From positions 1-48,969 of the forward strand of contig NZ_VTQX01000033.1 in the NCBI RefSeq assembly GCF_008764295.1: a stretch of DNA of 48,969 nucleotides, given 5' to 3'. Each line of letters starts with the position of its first letter. Within the stretch, counting starts at the first letter, position 1. Of this stretch, positions 1-7,537 are shown piece by piece. Made by a program: the position numbers and the translations under genes. The notes beneath the pieces were generated by a model. It saw only the letters and a program-made list of their open reading frames with translations, did no database searches and was not told the DNA's origin. Origin of the DNA: Bacillus methanolicus. Lineage in GTDB: Bacteria > Bacillota > Bacilli > Bacillales > Cytobacillaceae.

Positions 1-42
1 GAATCATCTTCTAGTTGCTTAATCTCTTTTTTTATTGTGTCC

Positions 43-71
43 TTGACATAGGTGCCAGTTTATTCTTTGAT
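43..71 (+). promoter_or_regulatory. possible promoter of the YeiH-family gene
   Basis: TTGACA at 43-48 is a consensus -35 box, followed after 17 bases by TTTGAT at 66-71, a weak -10 box. It lies about 60 bases upstream of the first gene. The rest of positions 1-132 holds no convincing gene; a minus-strand run of lysine- and glutamate-rich codons at 1-55 has no start codon. Confidence 0.4.
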
Positions 72-132
72 ACCCTTTTTTATATGCACAATATAAAGAT
101 ATTGATTTGTTCGGTCGTCTATTAGAGGAGTA

Positions 133-1146
133 GTGGAAAATTTGTTTATACATCAAGATTTGAACACAAAATGGATGAATAGAGCAAGGGGGATAATCCT
201 TGTTGTTGTGATTGCGATCACTGCCCATTATTTAGGGAATATTTTTTCTTTAATTGGGAGTATCCTATTTGCCATTATTTTAGGCCTCATTTTAGGAAGT
301 ATATGGGATGTTCGGACCATTTATCAGTCAGGATTAAACTTTGTTGTGGCAAAGCTGTTAAAATTGGCTGTAGTTTTATTAGGAGTAAGCTTGAATTTAA
401 ATGCGATTGTAGAAATCGGTCGGCAGTCTTTGATCGTAGTTATCACTTCTGTTGTTTTGGGTATTGCACTTACTTACTGGTTTGGAAAATTACTTAAGCT
501 TGATCATACTCTTGTGCTGATGATCGGAATTGGGACTAGTATTTGCGGAACTACAGCTATTACTTGTGTTAAGGGGATACTGGAAGCGAAGGAGGATGAA
601 ACCGCTTATGCTATTTCAACGATTGTTTTCTTTAATTTAATTGCCTTCTTCGTTTATCCCTTTGTCGGTCAGTTACTAAATTTCAATGCAATTGATTTTG
701 GAATATGGAGCGGCACCGCTGTTCATGATACTTCTTCCGCAGTTGCTGTCGGTTTTGCATACAGCGGCGAAGCAGGCGATGTTGCAACAACTGTGAAATT
801 GGCACGGACGTTATTTTTGCTCCCGGTAGTTCTTATTTTATCTATTTTAATGGGCAATCAAAAGAAAGGGAATGTCAAAAGCTCGTTAAAAAATGCTTTT
901 CCATGGTTTATTCTTTGGTTTATATTTATGAGTATTTTGAATTCCCTTGGTTTTTTTTCTGAAAGGCTACAAGTATTTAGCAATGATTTTGCGAAATTTA
1001 TCATTGTCATGGTAATGGCGGCAGTAGGCTTACAGGTTAATTTGAAAGGCTTTGTTAAGCTTGGATACAAACCATTTTTAACAGGGTTATTCGCCTCTGT
1101 GGTAGTCTCTATCGTGAGCTTAATTATGATCCGTTTTTTATCATAA
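133..1146 (+). CDS. YeiH/UPF0324 family membrane protein (putative sulfate exporter family)
   Basis: A polytopic membrane protein of 337 residues, close to the usual length of the YeiH/UPF0324 family, whose transport role is annotated from homology and is not firmly proven. About ten hydrophobic segments are visible. Family hallmarks are the glycine-rich GIGTSICGTTAI around residues 131-142 and SGTAVHDTSSAVAVG around 195-209. The start is uncertain: GTG at 133 lies only two bases after AGAGGAG (124-130), while TTG at 142 has better spacing and would remove three residues. It stands alone, with a terminator right after it. In relatives such genes often lie beside a LysR regulator, but none is visible here. 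I am sure of the family and unsure of the substrate. Confidence 0.85.
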   Translation: MENLFIHQDLNTKWMNRARGIILVVVIAITAHYLGNIFSLIGSILFAIILGLILGSIWDVRTIYQSGLNFVVAKLLKLAVVLLGVSLNLNAIVEIGRQSLIVVITSVVLGIALTYWFGKLLKLDHTLVLMIGIGTSICGTTAITCVKGILEAKEDETAYAISTIVFFNLIAFFVYPFVGQLLNFNAIDFGIWSGTAVHDTSSAVAVGFAYSGEAGDVATTVKLARTLFLLPVVLILSILMGNQKKGNVKSSLKNAFPWFILWFIFMSILNSLGFFSERLQVFSNDFAKFIIVMVMAAVGLQVNLKGFVKLGYKPFLTGLFASVVVSIVSLIMIRFLS

Positions 1147-1155
1147 TGTCATTGT

Positions 1156-1186
1156 CGTGTGAAATCAAGGTTTCACACGTTTTTTT
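1156..1186 (+). terminator. rho-independent terminator after the YeiH-family gene
   Basis: CGTGTGAAA at 1156-1164 pairs perfectly with TTTCACACG at 1171-1179 around a six-base loop and is followed by seven T residues. The hairpin resembles the one inside the repeat at 15176-15299, so it may have come with the repeat. Confidence 0.85.
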
Positions 1187-1244
1187 AGTTATACTGAAAT
1201 CAGAGAGAAAATGTGGTAAGTATCAATACTAACATATAACAAGC
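1156..1244 (+). repeat. partial copy of the ATATAACAAAGCC repeat family
   Basis: From the terminator hairpin to ACATATAACAAGC at 1232-1244 this stretch matches the right part of the repeats at 15176-15299 and 42085-42233. Shared blocks are the GTGAAA/TTTC hairpin, TTTTTTTAG, AGAGAGAAAATG and the ATATAACAA end. The left GGCTTTGTTAAACAG end is missing, so this copy is truncated or decayed. Confidence 0.55.
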
Positions 1245-1305
1245 TATGATAAAAAAACTTTGGTGAAGCTGGATGTTCAGTAGACTGCGGAAACAATAAA
1301 AAGCG

Positions 1306-1613
1306 TTAAGCGGCTTTATTCTGCTCGTTTAGTCCTTTTTTGTATTTCATCATATTGTAGCGAGTATTTAAAATCATTTCAAGTGAATCGCATTTGTCCA
1401 TGGCCACTTATTGCCCCTAGCTATTCGAACACGGCTATTTTTAAATGCTACATCCTCAATTTCTTCATATTTCCTTCCATTAAGCTTCAAGTTAATGGGA
1501 GATGAAAAATCGGCTATTGTTGAGCATGTTTTGTAGTACACGTCTATATCTAACTCAAGCAATTTAACCTTAAGAATGAACATATCGTAAAAAAATCTAC
1601 TTTGCCAAGCCAA
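1306..1613 (-). pseudogene. possible decayed coding remnant, unknown function
   Basis: An ORF of 79 codons (1613-1374) contains plausible protein text such as NLKLNGRKYEEIEDVAFKN. About 25 bases before its stop another frame opens at ATG 1401 and runs 31 codons to TAA at 1306, ending in NTRYNMMKYKKGLNEQNKAA. One frameshift near 1395 would join the two. No clear ribosome binding site was found and I do not recognise the family; an old transposon or phage fragment is possible, as is chance. The rest of the 1187-1839 gap holds the repeat end (to 1244), a small perfect hairpin AGAGCAA/TTGCTCT at 1620-1642, and presumably the promoter of the next gene. Confidence 0.2.
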
Positions 1614-1839
1614 AAAGGAAGAGCAAGCTTGTCTGTTGCTCTCTTATTAAAATGACAAGGCTAAGATTAGATAAAGTAGATTTATGAAAAAACTGCATAC
1701 AAAATTCAGCAAATTTATATAAAATAGAAGTCATAACGGGTTTACTTTTAAATAAAGAGGGAAAATAGTAGAATTGATGATTTATATGTCATGCAATGCA
1801 AAAATAGAGAAGAACAATAATTAATAGGGGTCGCCTTGG

Positions 1840-4311
1840 ATGAAATATACAACAAGATTATATGTTGGCTTTGGATTAATGATTGTATTGGTAACTGTAA
1901 TCATTGCACTTATTGTCGGGATTCTCAATCATCAAAATCAAGATATACATCATTTAGTTGAGGATAGGTATGAAAAAATAAAATTGCTTAATCATATTCG
2001 TTCAAGTATGAAAAATATAGATAATGAAGTTTTGGGAATTGATTCAATGGCAAGTGAGCAATATGGACAAATTGTCACAGTTATTGATGAGTTAATTTCC
2101 ATACAGGAAAAAATTATGGAAGACACATTGGAAAATTCAAAAGCCACATACGATCTCTTTATCAAAATAAGCATTTCTTCTATCATTATTGCACTGATTT
2201 TTGGTTATATTGTTTCCAAATGGGTTATAAGCGACATTAAAACTCGTTTTCGCAGTATAAGAGATGTGATGAAAAGTATTCAATATGGCTCGGAAAATCT
2301 ACCACGACTGAAATTGAGTGGAAAAGATGAAATCGGGGAAATTGCTTTGGCATATAATGAAATGGCGCAAGCGCTAGAGGACCATGAACGTATGGAAAGA
2401 GAATATACTGAAGAAATTGAAGAACAAAATTGGCTCTCTAAGCAGCTGGCTGGCCTTTCCATGTTATCACAGGAGATATTGGATATTTTAAAGCTTGGTG
2501 ATACATATCTTCAGGAAATTGTTCCGATGGTAGACGCTACATATGGCTCCTTATACATTGTGAAGGATGAACAATCCTCACGATATTTGTCTAAGGTCTC
2601 GTCTTATGCAGGTGCGCCAAATATCGAATTTGAGGGTAAGGAAACAATCAAATGGGGTGAAGGATTAGTTGGCCAATGTGCTAAAGATGGAAAAAGTAAA
2701 CAACTTTTTCATATTCCAGATAATTATATTTCTATTTCCTCAAGCATTGGTGGAGCAAAACCGAATGCGATTATGATAGTACCTATTCATCTTGATGGGG
2801 ATGTTGTTGGCGTAATGGAGCTTGCAACGTTGACTGAATTTACCCCTTTGCAGGAAAAATTGCTTATGGAGGCAACAAAGCAGCTTGGAATTACCATTTA
2901 TCGAATTAATCAACAAATGCAGGTGAGAAATCTGTTAGAAGAAGCCCAAACGCTCAATGAGGAATTACAGAGTCAATCTGAAGAGTTGCAGCTTCAGCAA
3001 GAGGAGCTGAGGACGATGAATGAAGAGCTGGAAGCTCAATATAGACATTCAGAACAAAAAACAAAGGATTTGGAAAATACAAAATTGGAATTGGAGGAAC
3101 GAACAAAACAGCTTCAGTTAAGCTCTAAATATAAATCAGAATTTCTAGCCAATATGTCTCATGAGTTAAGAACTCCTTTAAATAGCTTGCTTATTCTTGC
3201 GCAAATATTACTTGAGAATAAAGAAGAAAATTTAACTGTTAAGCAAAAAGAGTATGCTAGTACGATTTATGCAGCAGGGAAAGATTTGCTAAATTTAATT
3301 AACGATATTCTCGATCTAACGAAAATTGAAGCTGGGAAGTTAGACATACACAAAATTGAAATGAATATGAGTGAATTGGAACAATCTTTAATTAAACAAT
3401 TTGAACCTTTTGCCGAAAAGAAAGGTATTCAATTCGAGATCGATATTGAAGCTGAGATTCCAAGATTTTTATATACGGATGAACAAAAGGTTTATCAAAT
3501 ATTGAAAAACCTTCTTTCTAACGCGATTAAATTTACAGAACGGGGCTTTGTAAAGCTGGAAGTAAAGAAGCATGTTGGAAGTTGGGAAGAAGAGTATGTC
3601 ATGTTTAAAGTATCCGATACTGGAATTGGCATTTCGAAACAGAATCAACAGCTTATTTTTGAAGCTTTTCAACAAGCAGACGGAACAACGAGCCGCAAGT
3701 ATGGCGGCACAGGGTTAGGGTTATCGATCAGCCGTGAGCTAGCGGCTCTATTGAATGGTTATATAACTGTTACTAGTCAGGAGGGGAACGGTAGTGTATT
3801 TACTTTTTATTTACCAATCTCTAATTTTTCAGAAAAACATATGAGTGAACAAGAAGCTGCAGTTACTGTCGAAGAAGTAAACCCACAACTGATTGCAAAT
3901 CCAACTCTTTTAACAGAGCCTGTACACGATCAATATCTTGTAGGGAAAAAAGTTCTTGTTGTCGATGATGATATGAGAAACGTTTTTTCACTTACAACAG
4001 CATTAGAGGCAGTAGGAATGAACGTTAACTTTGCCGAAAATGGGAAAGATGGGATTCAATATCTTCAGGAGAACGACGATGTCGATATTGTGTTAATGGA
4101 TATTATGATGCCTGAAATGGACGGATATGAGGCGATGAGCAAGATTCGCAAAGATGCGCGTTTTGCCGAATTACCAATTATCGCATTGACCGCTAAGGCG
4201 ATGAGTCATGATCGCAAGAAATGTATTGATGCCGGTGCGTCCGATTACATTACGAAACCGGTTAATTTAGAGCAGTTATATTCATTATTAAAGGTATGGC
4301 TTTATAAATAA
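1840..4311 (+). CDS. hybrid sensor histidine kinase (TM-HAMP-GAF-HisKA-HATPase-REC)
   Basis: A membrane-bound hybrid sensor kinase of 823 residues. Segments in order: membrane helix at about 8-29, an extracytoplasmic helical part to about 105, second helix about 106-127, HAMP to about 182, GAF about 208-355, a long Gln/Glu-rich coiled coil about 360-428, HisKA with the phospho-accepting His441 in MSHELRTPL, HATPase with DTGIG near 593 and GGTGLGLSIS near 622, and a C-terminal receiver from about 704 with Asp754 in LMDIMMP. The start ATG follows AGGGGTCGCC. The two genes after it are a CheR methyltransferase and a second kinase. The order kinase plus CheR-like enzyme resembles RsbK/RsbM of the Bacillus cereus group, in which RsbM methylates and restrains RsbK. 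The signal sensed is unknown. Confidence 0.9.
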   Translation: MKYTTRLYVGFGLMIVLVTVIIALIVGILNHQNQDIHHLVEDRYEKIKLLNHIRSSMKNIDNEVLGIDSMASEQYGQIVTVIDELISIQEKIMEDTLENSKATYDLFIKISISSIIIALIFGYIVSKWVISDIKTRFRSIRDVMKSIQYGSENLPRLKLSGKDEIGEIALAYNEMAQALEDHERMEREYTEEIEEQNWLSKQLAGLSMLSQEILDILKLGDTYLQEIVPMVDATYGSLYIVKDEQSSRYLSKVSSYAGAPNIEFEGKETIKWGEGLVGQCAKDGKSKQLFHIPDNYISISSSIGGAKPNAIMIVPIHLDGDVVGVMELATLTEFTPLQEKLLMEATKQLGITIYRINQQMQVRNLLEEAQTLNEELQSQSEELQLQQEELRTMNEELEAQYRHSEQKTKDLENTKLELEERTKQLQLSSKYKSEFLANMSHELRTPLNSLLILAQILLENKEENLTVKQKEYASTIYAAGKDLLNLINDILDLTKIEAGKLDIHKIEMNMSELEQSLIKQFEPFAEKKGIQFEIDIEAEIPRFLYTDEQKVYQILKNLLSNAIKFTERGFVKLEVKKHVGSWEEEYVMFKVSDTGIGISKQNQQLIFEAFQQADGTTSRKYGGTGLGLSISRELAALLNGYITVTSQEGNGSVFTFYLPISNFSEKHMSEQEAAVTVEEVNPQLIANPTLLTEPVHDQYLVGKKVLVVDDDMRNVFSLTTALEAVGMNVNFAENGKDGIQYLQENDDVDIVLMDIMMPEMDGYEAMSKIRKDARFAELPIIALTAKAMSHDRKKCIDAGASDYITKPVNLEQLYSLLKVWLYK

Positions 4312-4317
4312 AATTAT

Positions 4318-4334
4318 CGTCTAAAGCTTAGACG
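4318..4334 (+). other. small perfect hairpin between kinase and cheR
   Basis: CGTCTAA at 4318-4324 pairs perfectly with TTAGACG at 4328-4334 around a three-base loop, between the kinase stop and the ribosome binding site of the methyltransferase gene. There is no T run, so it is not a standard terminator. It could protect or trim the mRNA. Confidence 0.5.
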
Positions 4335-4355
4335 TTGAAGTGAAAGGTAGATGAA

Positions 4356-5195
4356 ATGAATATTCAGCAGAGTAATAAAATGGAAACTATTGAAATAAAA
4401 CTCTTGCTTGAAGGAATCTATCAATGTTATGGGCTCGATTTTAGAGATTATGCAATGACTTCAATTCGGAGAAGAATTTTATACCGCATGAAAGTGGAAA
4501 AGATAGCAACTGTGACTCAACTGCTCGATCGGGTTCTCCATGATCCTAAAATGATGGAGAAGCTGTATTTTGATTTTTCCATAAATGTTTCGGAAATGTT
4601 TCGTGATCCGAGCTTTTTCTTGACGATGCGGAAAAAGATACTACCTAAATTGGCTAAATATCCACTTATCCGAATTTGGCATGCTGGATGTTCAACTGGT
4701 GAGGAAGTTTATTCAATGGCAATCCTCTTAAAGGAAGAAGGTCTTTTTGATAAGTCGAGAATTTATGCGACAGATATCAATGAAAGAGTGCTGGATGCAG
4801 CAAAAAAAGGCGAATTCCCATTAAAAAAGATGCAGGATTATACGAATAATTATGTGAATTCCGGCGGAGTACAGGATTTCTCCGGTTATTATACCGTCCG
4901 AAAGGATTTTGCCAAATTTGATGCGAGTTTGTCGAAAAATATCACTTTCGCACAGCATAATTTGGTTACAGATGGTTCGTTTAATGAATTCCACATGATT
5001 ATTTGCCGTAATGTCTTAATCTATTTTAATAGATCATTACAGGAACGTGTTCATTCTTTGTTTTTTCATAGTTTAAGCAACAATGGTTTTTTGGGACTAG
5101 GAAGCCGTGAGGGACTATTGAATAAAATGACAAATTTACAGTATCAAGTGATCGATAATAAAGAAAAAATCTATCAAAAGGATACAGGGGTGTGA
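4356..5195 (+). CDS. CheR-type protein-glutamate methyltransferase
   Basis: A 279-residue SAM-dependent methyltransferase of the CheR family, which transfers methyl groups to glutamate side chains of receptors. The N-terminal helical CheR domain covers about 10-75. The SAM-binding motif is WHAGCSTGEEVYSMA, matching the CheR consensus ACSTGEEPYS, and IICRNVLIYFN near residue 217 is the second CheR signature. GAAAGG at 4342-4347 gives good spacing to ATG 4356. No chemoreceptor, cheB or other chemotaxis gene is nearby; the neighbours are two sensor kinases. A role in methylating the upstream hybrid kinase, as RsbM does with RsbK, is therefore more likely than chemotaxis. That is an inference from gene order. 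Confidence 0.88.
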   Translation: MNIQQSNKMETIEIKLLLEGIYQCYGLDFRDYAMTSIRRRILYRMKVEKIATVTQLLDRVLHDPKMMEKLYFDFSINVSEMFRDPSFFLTMRKKILPKLAKYPLIRIWHAGCSTGEEVYSMAILLKEEGLFDKSRIYATDINERVLDAAKKGEFPLKKMQDYTNNYVNSGGVQDFSGYYTVRKDFAKFDASLSKNITFAQHNLVTDGSFNEFHMIICRNVLIYFNRSLQERVHSLFFHSLSNNGFLGLGSREGLLNKMTNLQYQVIDNKEKIYQKDTGV

Positions 5196-5200
5196 GAGTA

Positions 5201-7141
5201 ATGGAGGATAGACGCGTCAATATCCTATTGGTTGATGATCGACCGGAAAATCTATTGGCTTTAGAGGCGGTGCTCGATTCACCTGAGTATTGTCTCATCC
5301 AGGCAAATTCGGGTATTGAGGCATTGAAATGGGTGCTTAAGAAAGAATTTGCTGTTATCTTGATGGATGTGCAGATGCCAACGCTAAACGGGTTTGAAAC
5401 TGCAAAAATGATTCGTGAGCGAGAGAAAACAAAGGATGTTCCGATCATTTTTATTACAGCTTTAAGTCAAACGATCGAAAATATCCTCTATGGATATTCC
5501 GTCGGAGCAATAGATTATATATTGAAGCCTGTCGATCCGATCATTTTAAAATGCAAGGTTGATGCTTTTGTTTCTATGTACTTACATAAGAAAAAAGTAA
5601 TAGAACAGAGCGAATTGATTTCGAAAAGAACGAAAGAGCTAGAAGCAGTGTCGATAGAGCTTCGAAAAAAGGAGGCGATGGCTCGTGCCGTTGGCGAGAC
5701 TTCTATTGATACAATTGTCTTCTTTAATGAGGAAGGTGAAATTCTTTCCGTAAATCCTGCTGTGACCATGATGTTTGGTTATTTAAGCACTGAATTGATT
5801 GGAGCACGGGTTGATATTTTGTTTGAATTTTCAATCGACAATATTCCAAGAAGAGCAAATGTTGATACCGTTGGTTTGAAAAAAGATAATACGGCTTTCC
5901 CAATCGAGGTTCATCTAGCAGATGCAGAAGTTGAAAATGAAAAAATATTTGTATGTACGATTAGAGACATTACTGAAAGAAAGCAGCATTTTGATCAGTT
6001 GGAGAGCTTAGTTGTGGAAAGAACAAAGGAACTCTATAAAATCAATCAAGATCTCCAACGAGAAATTGAAGAAAAGAAAGCAACTCTTAATCAGTTATAT
6101 GAAAGCGAGGAAAAGTATCGTTTACTTGTCGAGAAGGCCCCAGAGACGATTATAGTCAGAAAAGTTAAGAGTGATAGGATTACGTTTATTAATGAGACTG
6201 GAGTAGAGTTATTAAAAGCAAATTCAAAGGAAGAAATTGTCGGCATGAGCATCTATGATATTATTCATCCTTCCTATCACGAGCGCGCTAAAAAGGTCTA
6301 TAAGGAAATTGAAGCTGGTTTACCGGTGCTGCCTTATGAAGAGAAATTTGTTTGTTTAAATGGTGACATAATTGATATTCAAGTGAAGATTATTCCATTT
6401 GTCTATGGTGGAGAGGAATCGTTACATATTGTTATTCGCGACATTACAGAAATCAAAAGGAATCAGGAATTCATCCAACAATCTGAGAAGTTAAATGTTG
6501 TCGGGGAGCTTGCTGCTGGAATTGCCCATGAAATCCGCAACCCATTAACCAGTTTAAAAGGTTTTACTCAATTGCTCAACCATCAATTTTCAACGGAAAG
6601 TGACTATGTTGAAATTATGATATCAGAAATTGAAAGAATCAATACAATTGTCGGAGAGTTATTATTGCTAGCGAAGCCAACAGAAGATGAATTTAAACAA
6701 GTTTGTTTAGAAGATTTGCTTGAAAATGTACGAATGTTAATGAGTGCTCAAGCAAATTTGCACGGTGTTGTAATCAATCATGTAAACCAGCAAACTATAC
6801 ATAATCTTTTTTTTAATGGTGTTGAGAATAAAATTAAACAAGTATTTATAAATATTATTAAAAATGCGATCGAGGCAATGGGTAATGGTGGCAAAATTAC
6901 TCTTGAAACTACAAGGCTCGATTCCAAAGTTTTAATAGCGTTTCATGATACGGGTGCTGGTATCCCTGCACATCTTTTAAATAAAATTGGCAATCCCTTT
7001 TACACAACGAAAGAGAAGGGAACGGGTCTCGGTTTAATGATCTCAAAAAGTATCATTGAAAGTCATGAAGGTGAACTAAGAATTAATAGCATTGAAGGAA
7101 AAGGAACGACTGTGGAAGTCATTCTTCCAGTTTGCGAGTAA
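5201..7141 (+). CDS. receiver-PAS-PAS histidine kinase
   Basis: A cytoplasmic protein of 646 residues with no membrane helix. It has an N-terminal receiver (about 4-120, Asp56 in ILMDVQMPT, Lys near 110), a coiled linker, two PAS domains (about 160-268 and 305-425, each ending in a PAC-like IRDIT), HisKA with His443 in GIAHEIRNPLTSLKG, and a HATPase with DTGAGIP and GTGLGLMISKSII. GTG at 5192 overlaps the stop of the CheR gene and would add three residues, but ATG 5201 is better spaced from AGGGG (5185-5190). The receiver could take phosphate from the upstream hybrid kinase. The HEIRNP kinase core is of the KinA-E/NtrB kind. No output regulator lies in the window. Confidence 0.87.
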   Translation: MEDRRVNILLVDDRPENLLALEAVLDSPEYCLIQANSGIEALKWVLKKEFAVILMDVQMPTLNGFETAKMIREREKTKDVPIIFITALSQTIENILYGYSVGAIDYILKPVDPIILKCKVDAFVSMYLHKKKVIEQSELISKRTKELEAVSIELRKKEAMARAVGETSIDTIVFFNEEGEILSVNPAVTMMFGYLSTELIGARVDILFEFSIDNIPRRANVDTVGLKKDNTAFPIEVHLADAEVENEKIFVCTIRDITERKQHFDQLESLVVERTKELYKINQDLQREIEEKKATLNQLYESEEKYRLLVEKAPETIIVRKVKSDRITFINETGVELLKANSKEEIVGMSIYDIIHPSYHERAKKVYKEIEAGLPVLPYEEKFVCLNGDIIDIQVKIIPFVYGGEESLHIVIRDITEIKRNQEFIQQSEKLNVVGELAAGIAHEIRNPLTSLKGFTQLLNHQFSTESDYVEIMISEIERINTIVGELLLLAKPTEDEFKQVCLEDLLENVRMLMSAQANLHGVVINHVNQQTIHNLFFNGVENKIKQVFINIIKNAIEAMGNGGKITLETTRLDSKVLIAFHDTGAGIPAHLLNKIGNPFYTTKEKGTGLGLMISKSIIESHEGELRINSIEGKGTTVEVILPVCE

Positions 7142-7158
7142 GTCACATATAAGATGAG

Positions 7159-7207
7159 GCTGTGTCAAAAGGACGTTAAAAACGACTTTTTGAGTGCAGC
7201 TTTTTTT
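7159..7207 (+). terminator. terminator after the kinase cluster
   Basis: GCTGTGTCAAAAGGACGTT (from 7159) forms a long imperfect stem with AACGACTTTTTGAGTGCAGC (ending 7200), followed by seven T residues. It closes the three-gene signalling cluster. Confidence 0.75.
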
Positions 7208-7362
7208 GTGGTTTTTACGTATTTTTGGTTATTAAATAGTGGAGAGAAGGGGGCCCTTTTAGCGGAAGCGATTGATCGTTTAAAAATCAGGTTTTTGATC
7301 CCTAAATGCGATATGAACTAGATGTTTTCACCTAATTGTATCTCTTATTTTTCATGTGCATA

Positions 7363-7428
7363 TCGTTGATTGGAACGCGAAGGTGGTGACTTCTGCAGGA
7401 AAAGTGGCTTGCTCCGCCCTCCGTTCCA
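7363..7428. repeat. decayed copy of a Bacillaceae intergenic hairpin repeat
   Basis: CGTTGATTGGAACG at the left and CTCCGTTCCAG at the right form inverted ends (TGGAACG 7371-7377, CGTTCCA 7422-7428) around GAAGGTGGTGACTTCTGCAGG and GTGGCTTGCTCCGCC. I recall longer intergenic repeats of this kind, beginning CGTTGATTGGAGCG, from Bacillus genomes; this one has lost its middle. The gap 7208-7443 holds nothing else I can identify. Confidence 0.5.
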
Positions 7429-7443
7429 GACATAGTGGAAATT

Positions 7444-7483
7444 AAAAAAGAGGCGCCCCTAAAAGCTAAGCTTTTGGGACACC
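7444..7483 (-). terminator. terminator of the methionine operon
   Basis: Read on the minus strand, GGTGTCCCAAAAGC pairs with GCTTTTAGGGGCGCC, with two G-T pairs and one mismatch, and runs into TCTTTTTT. It lies about 55 bases after the metH stop. Confidence 0.85.
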
Positions 7484-7537
7484 TACTTTTTGGGTAATCA
7501 GATAGAGAGGAGCAATGATATTTGAAAAGGGCTTTTC

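Noticed and set aside
1..60. Start of a divergent LysR-type regulator at the left edge
   Set aside because: Such a gene is common beside YeiH, but the minus-strand codons here have no start codon and a stop just upstream.
4356..5195. CheR gene as part of a chemotaxis operon
   Set aside because: No receptor, cheB, cheA, cheW or flagellar gene is near; both neighbours are sensor kinases.
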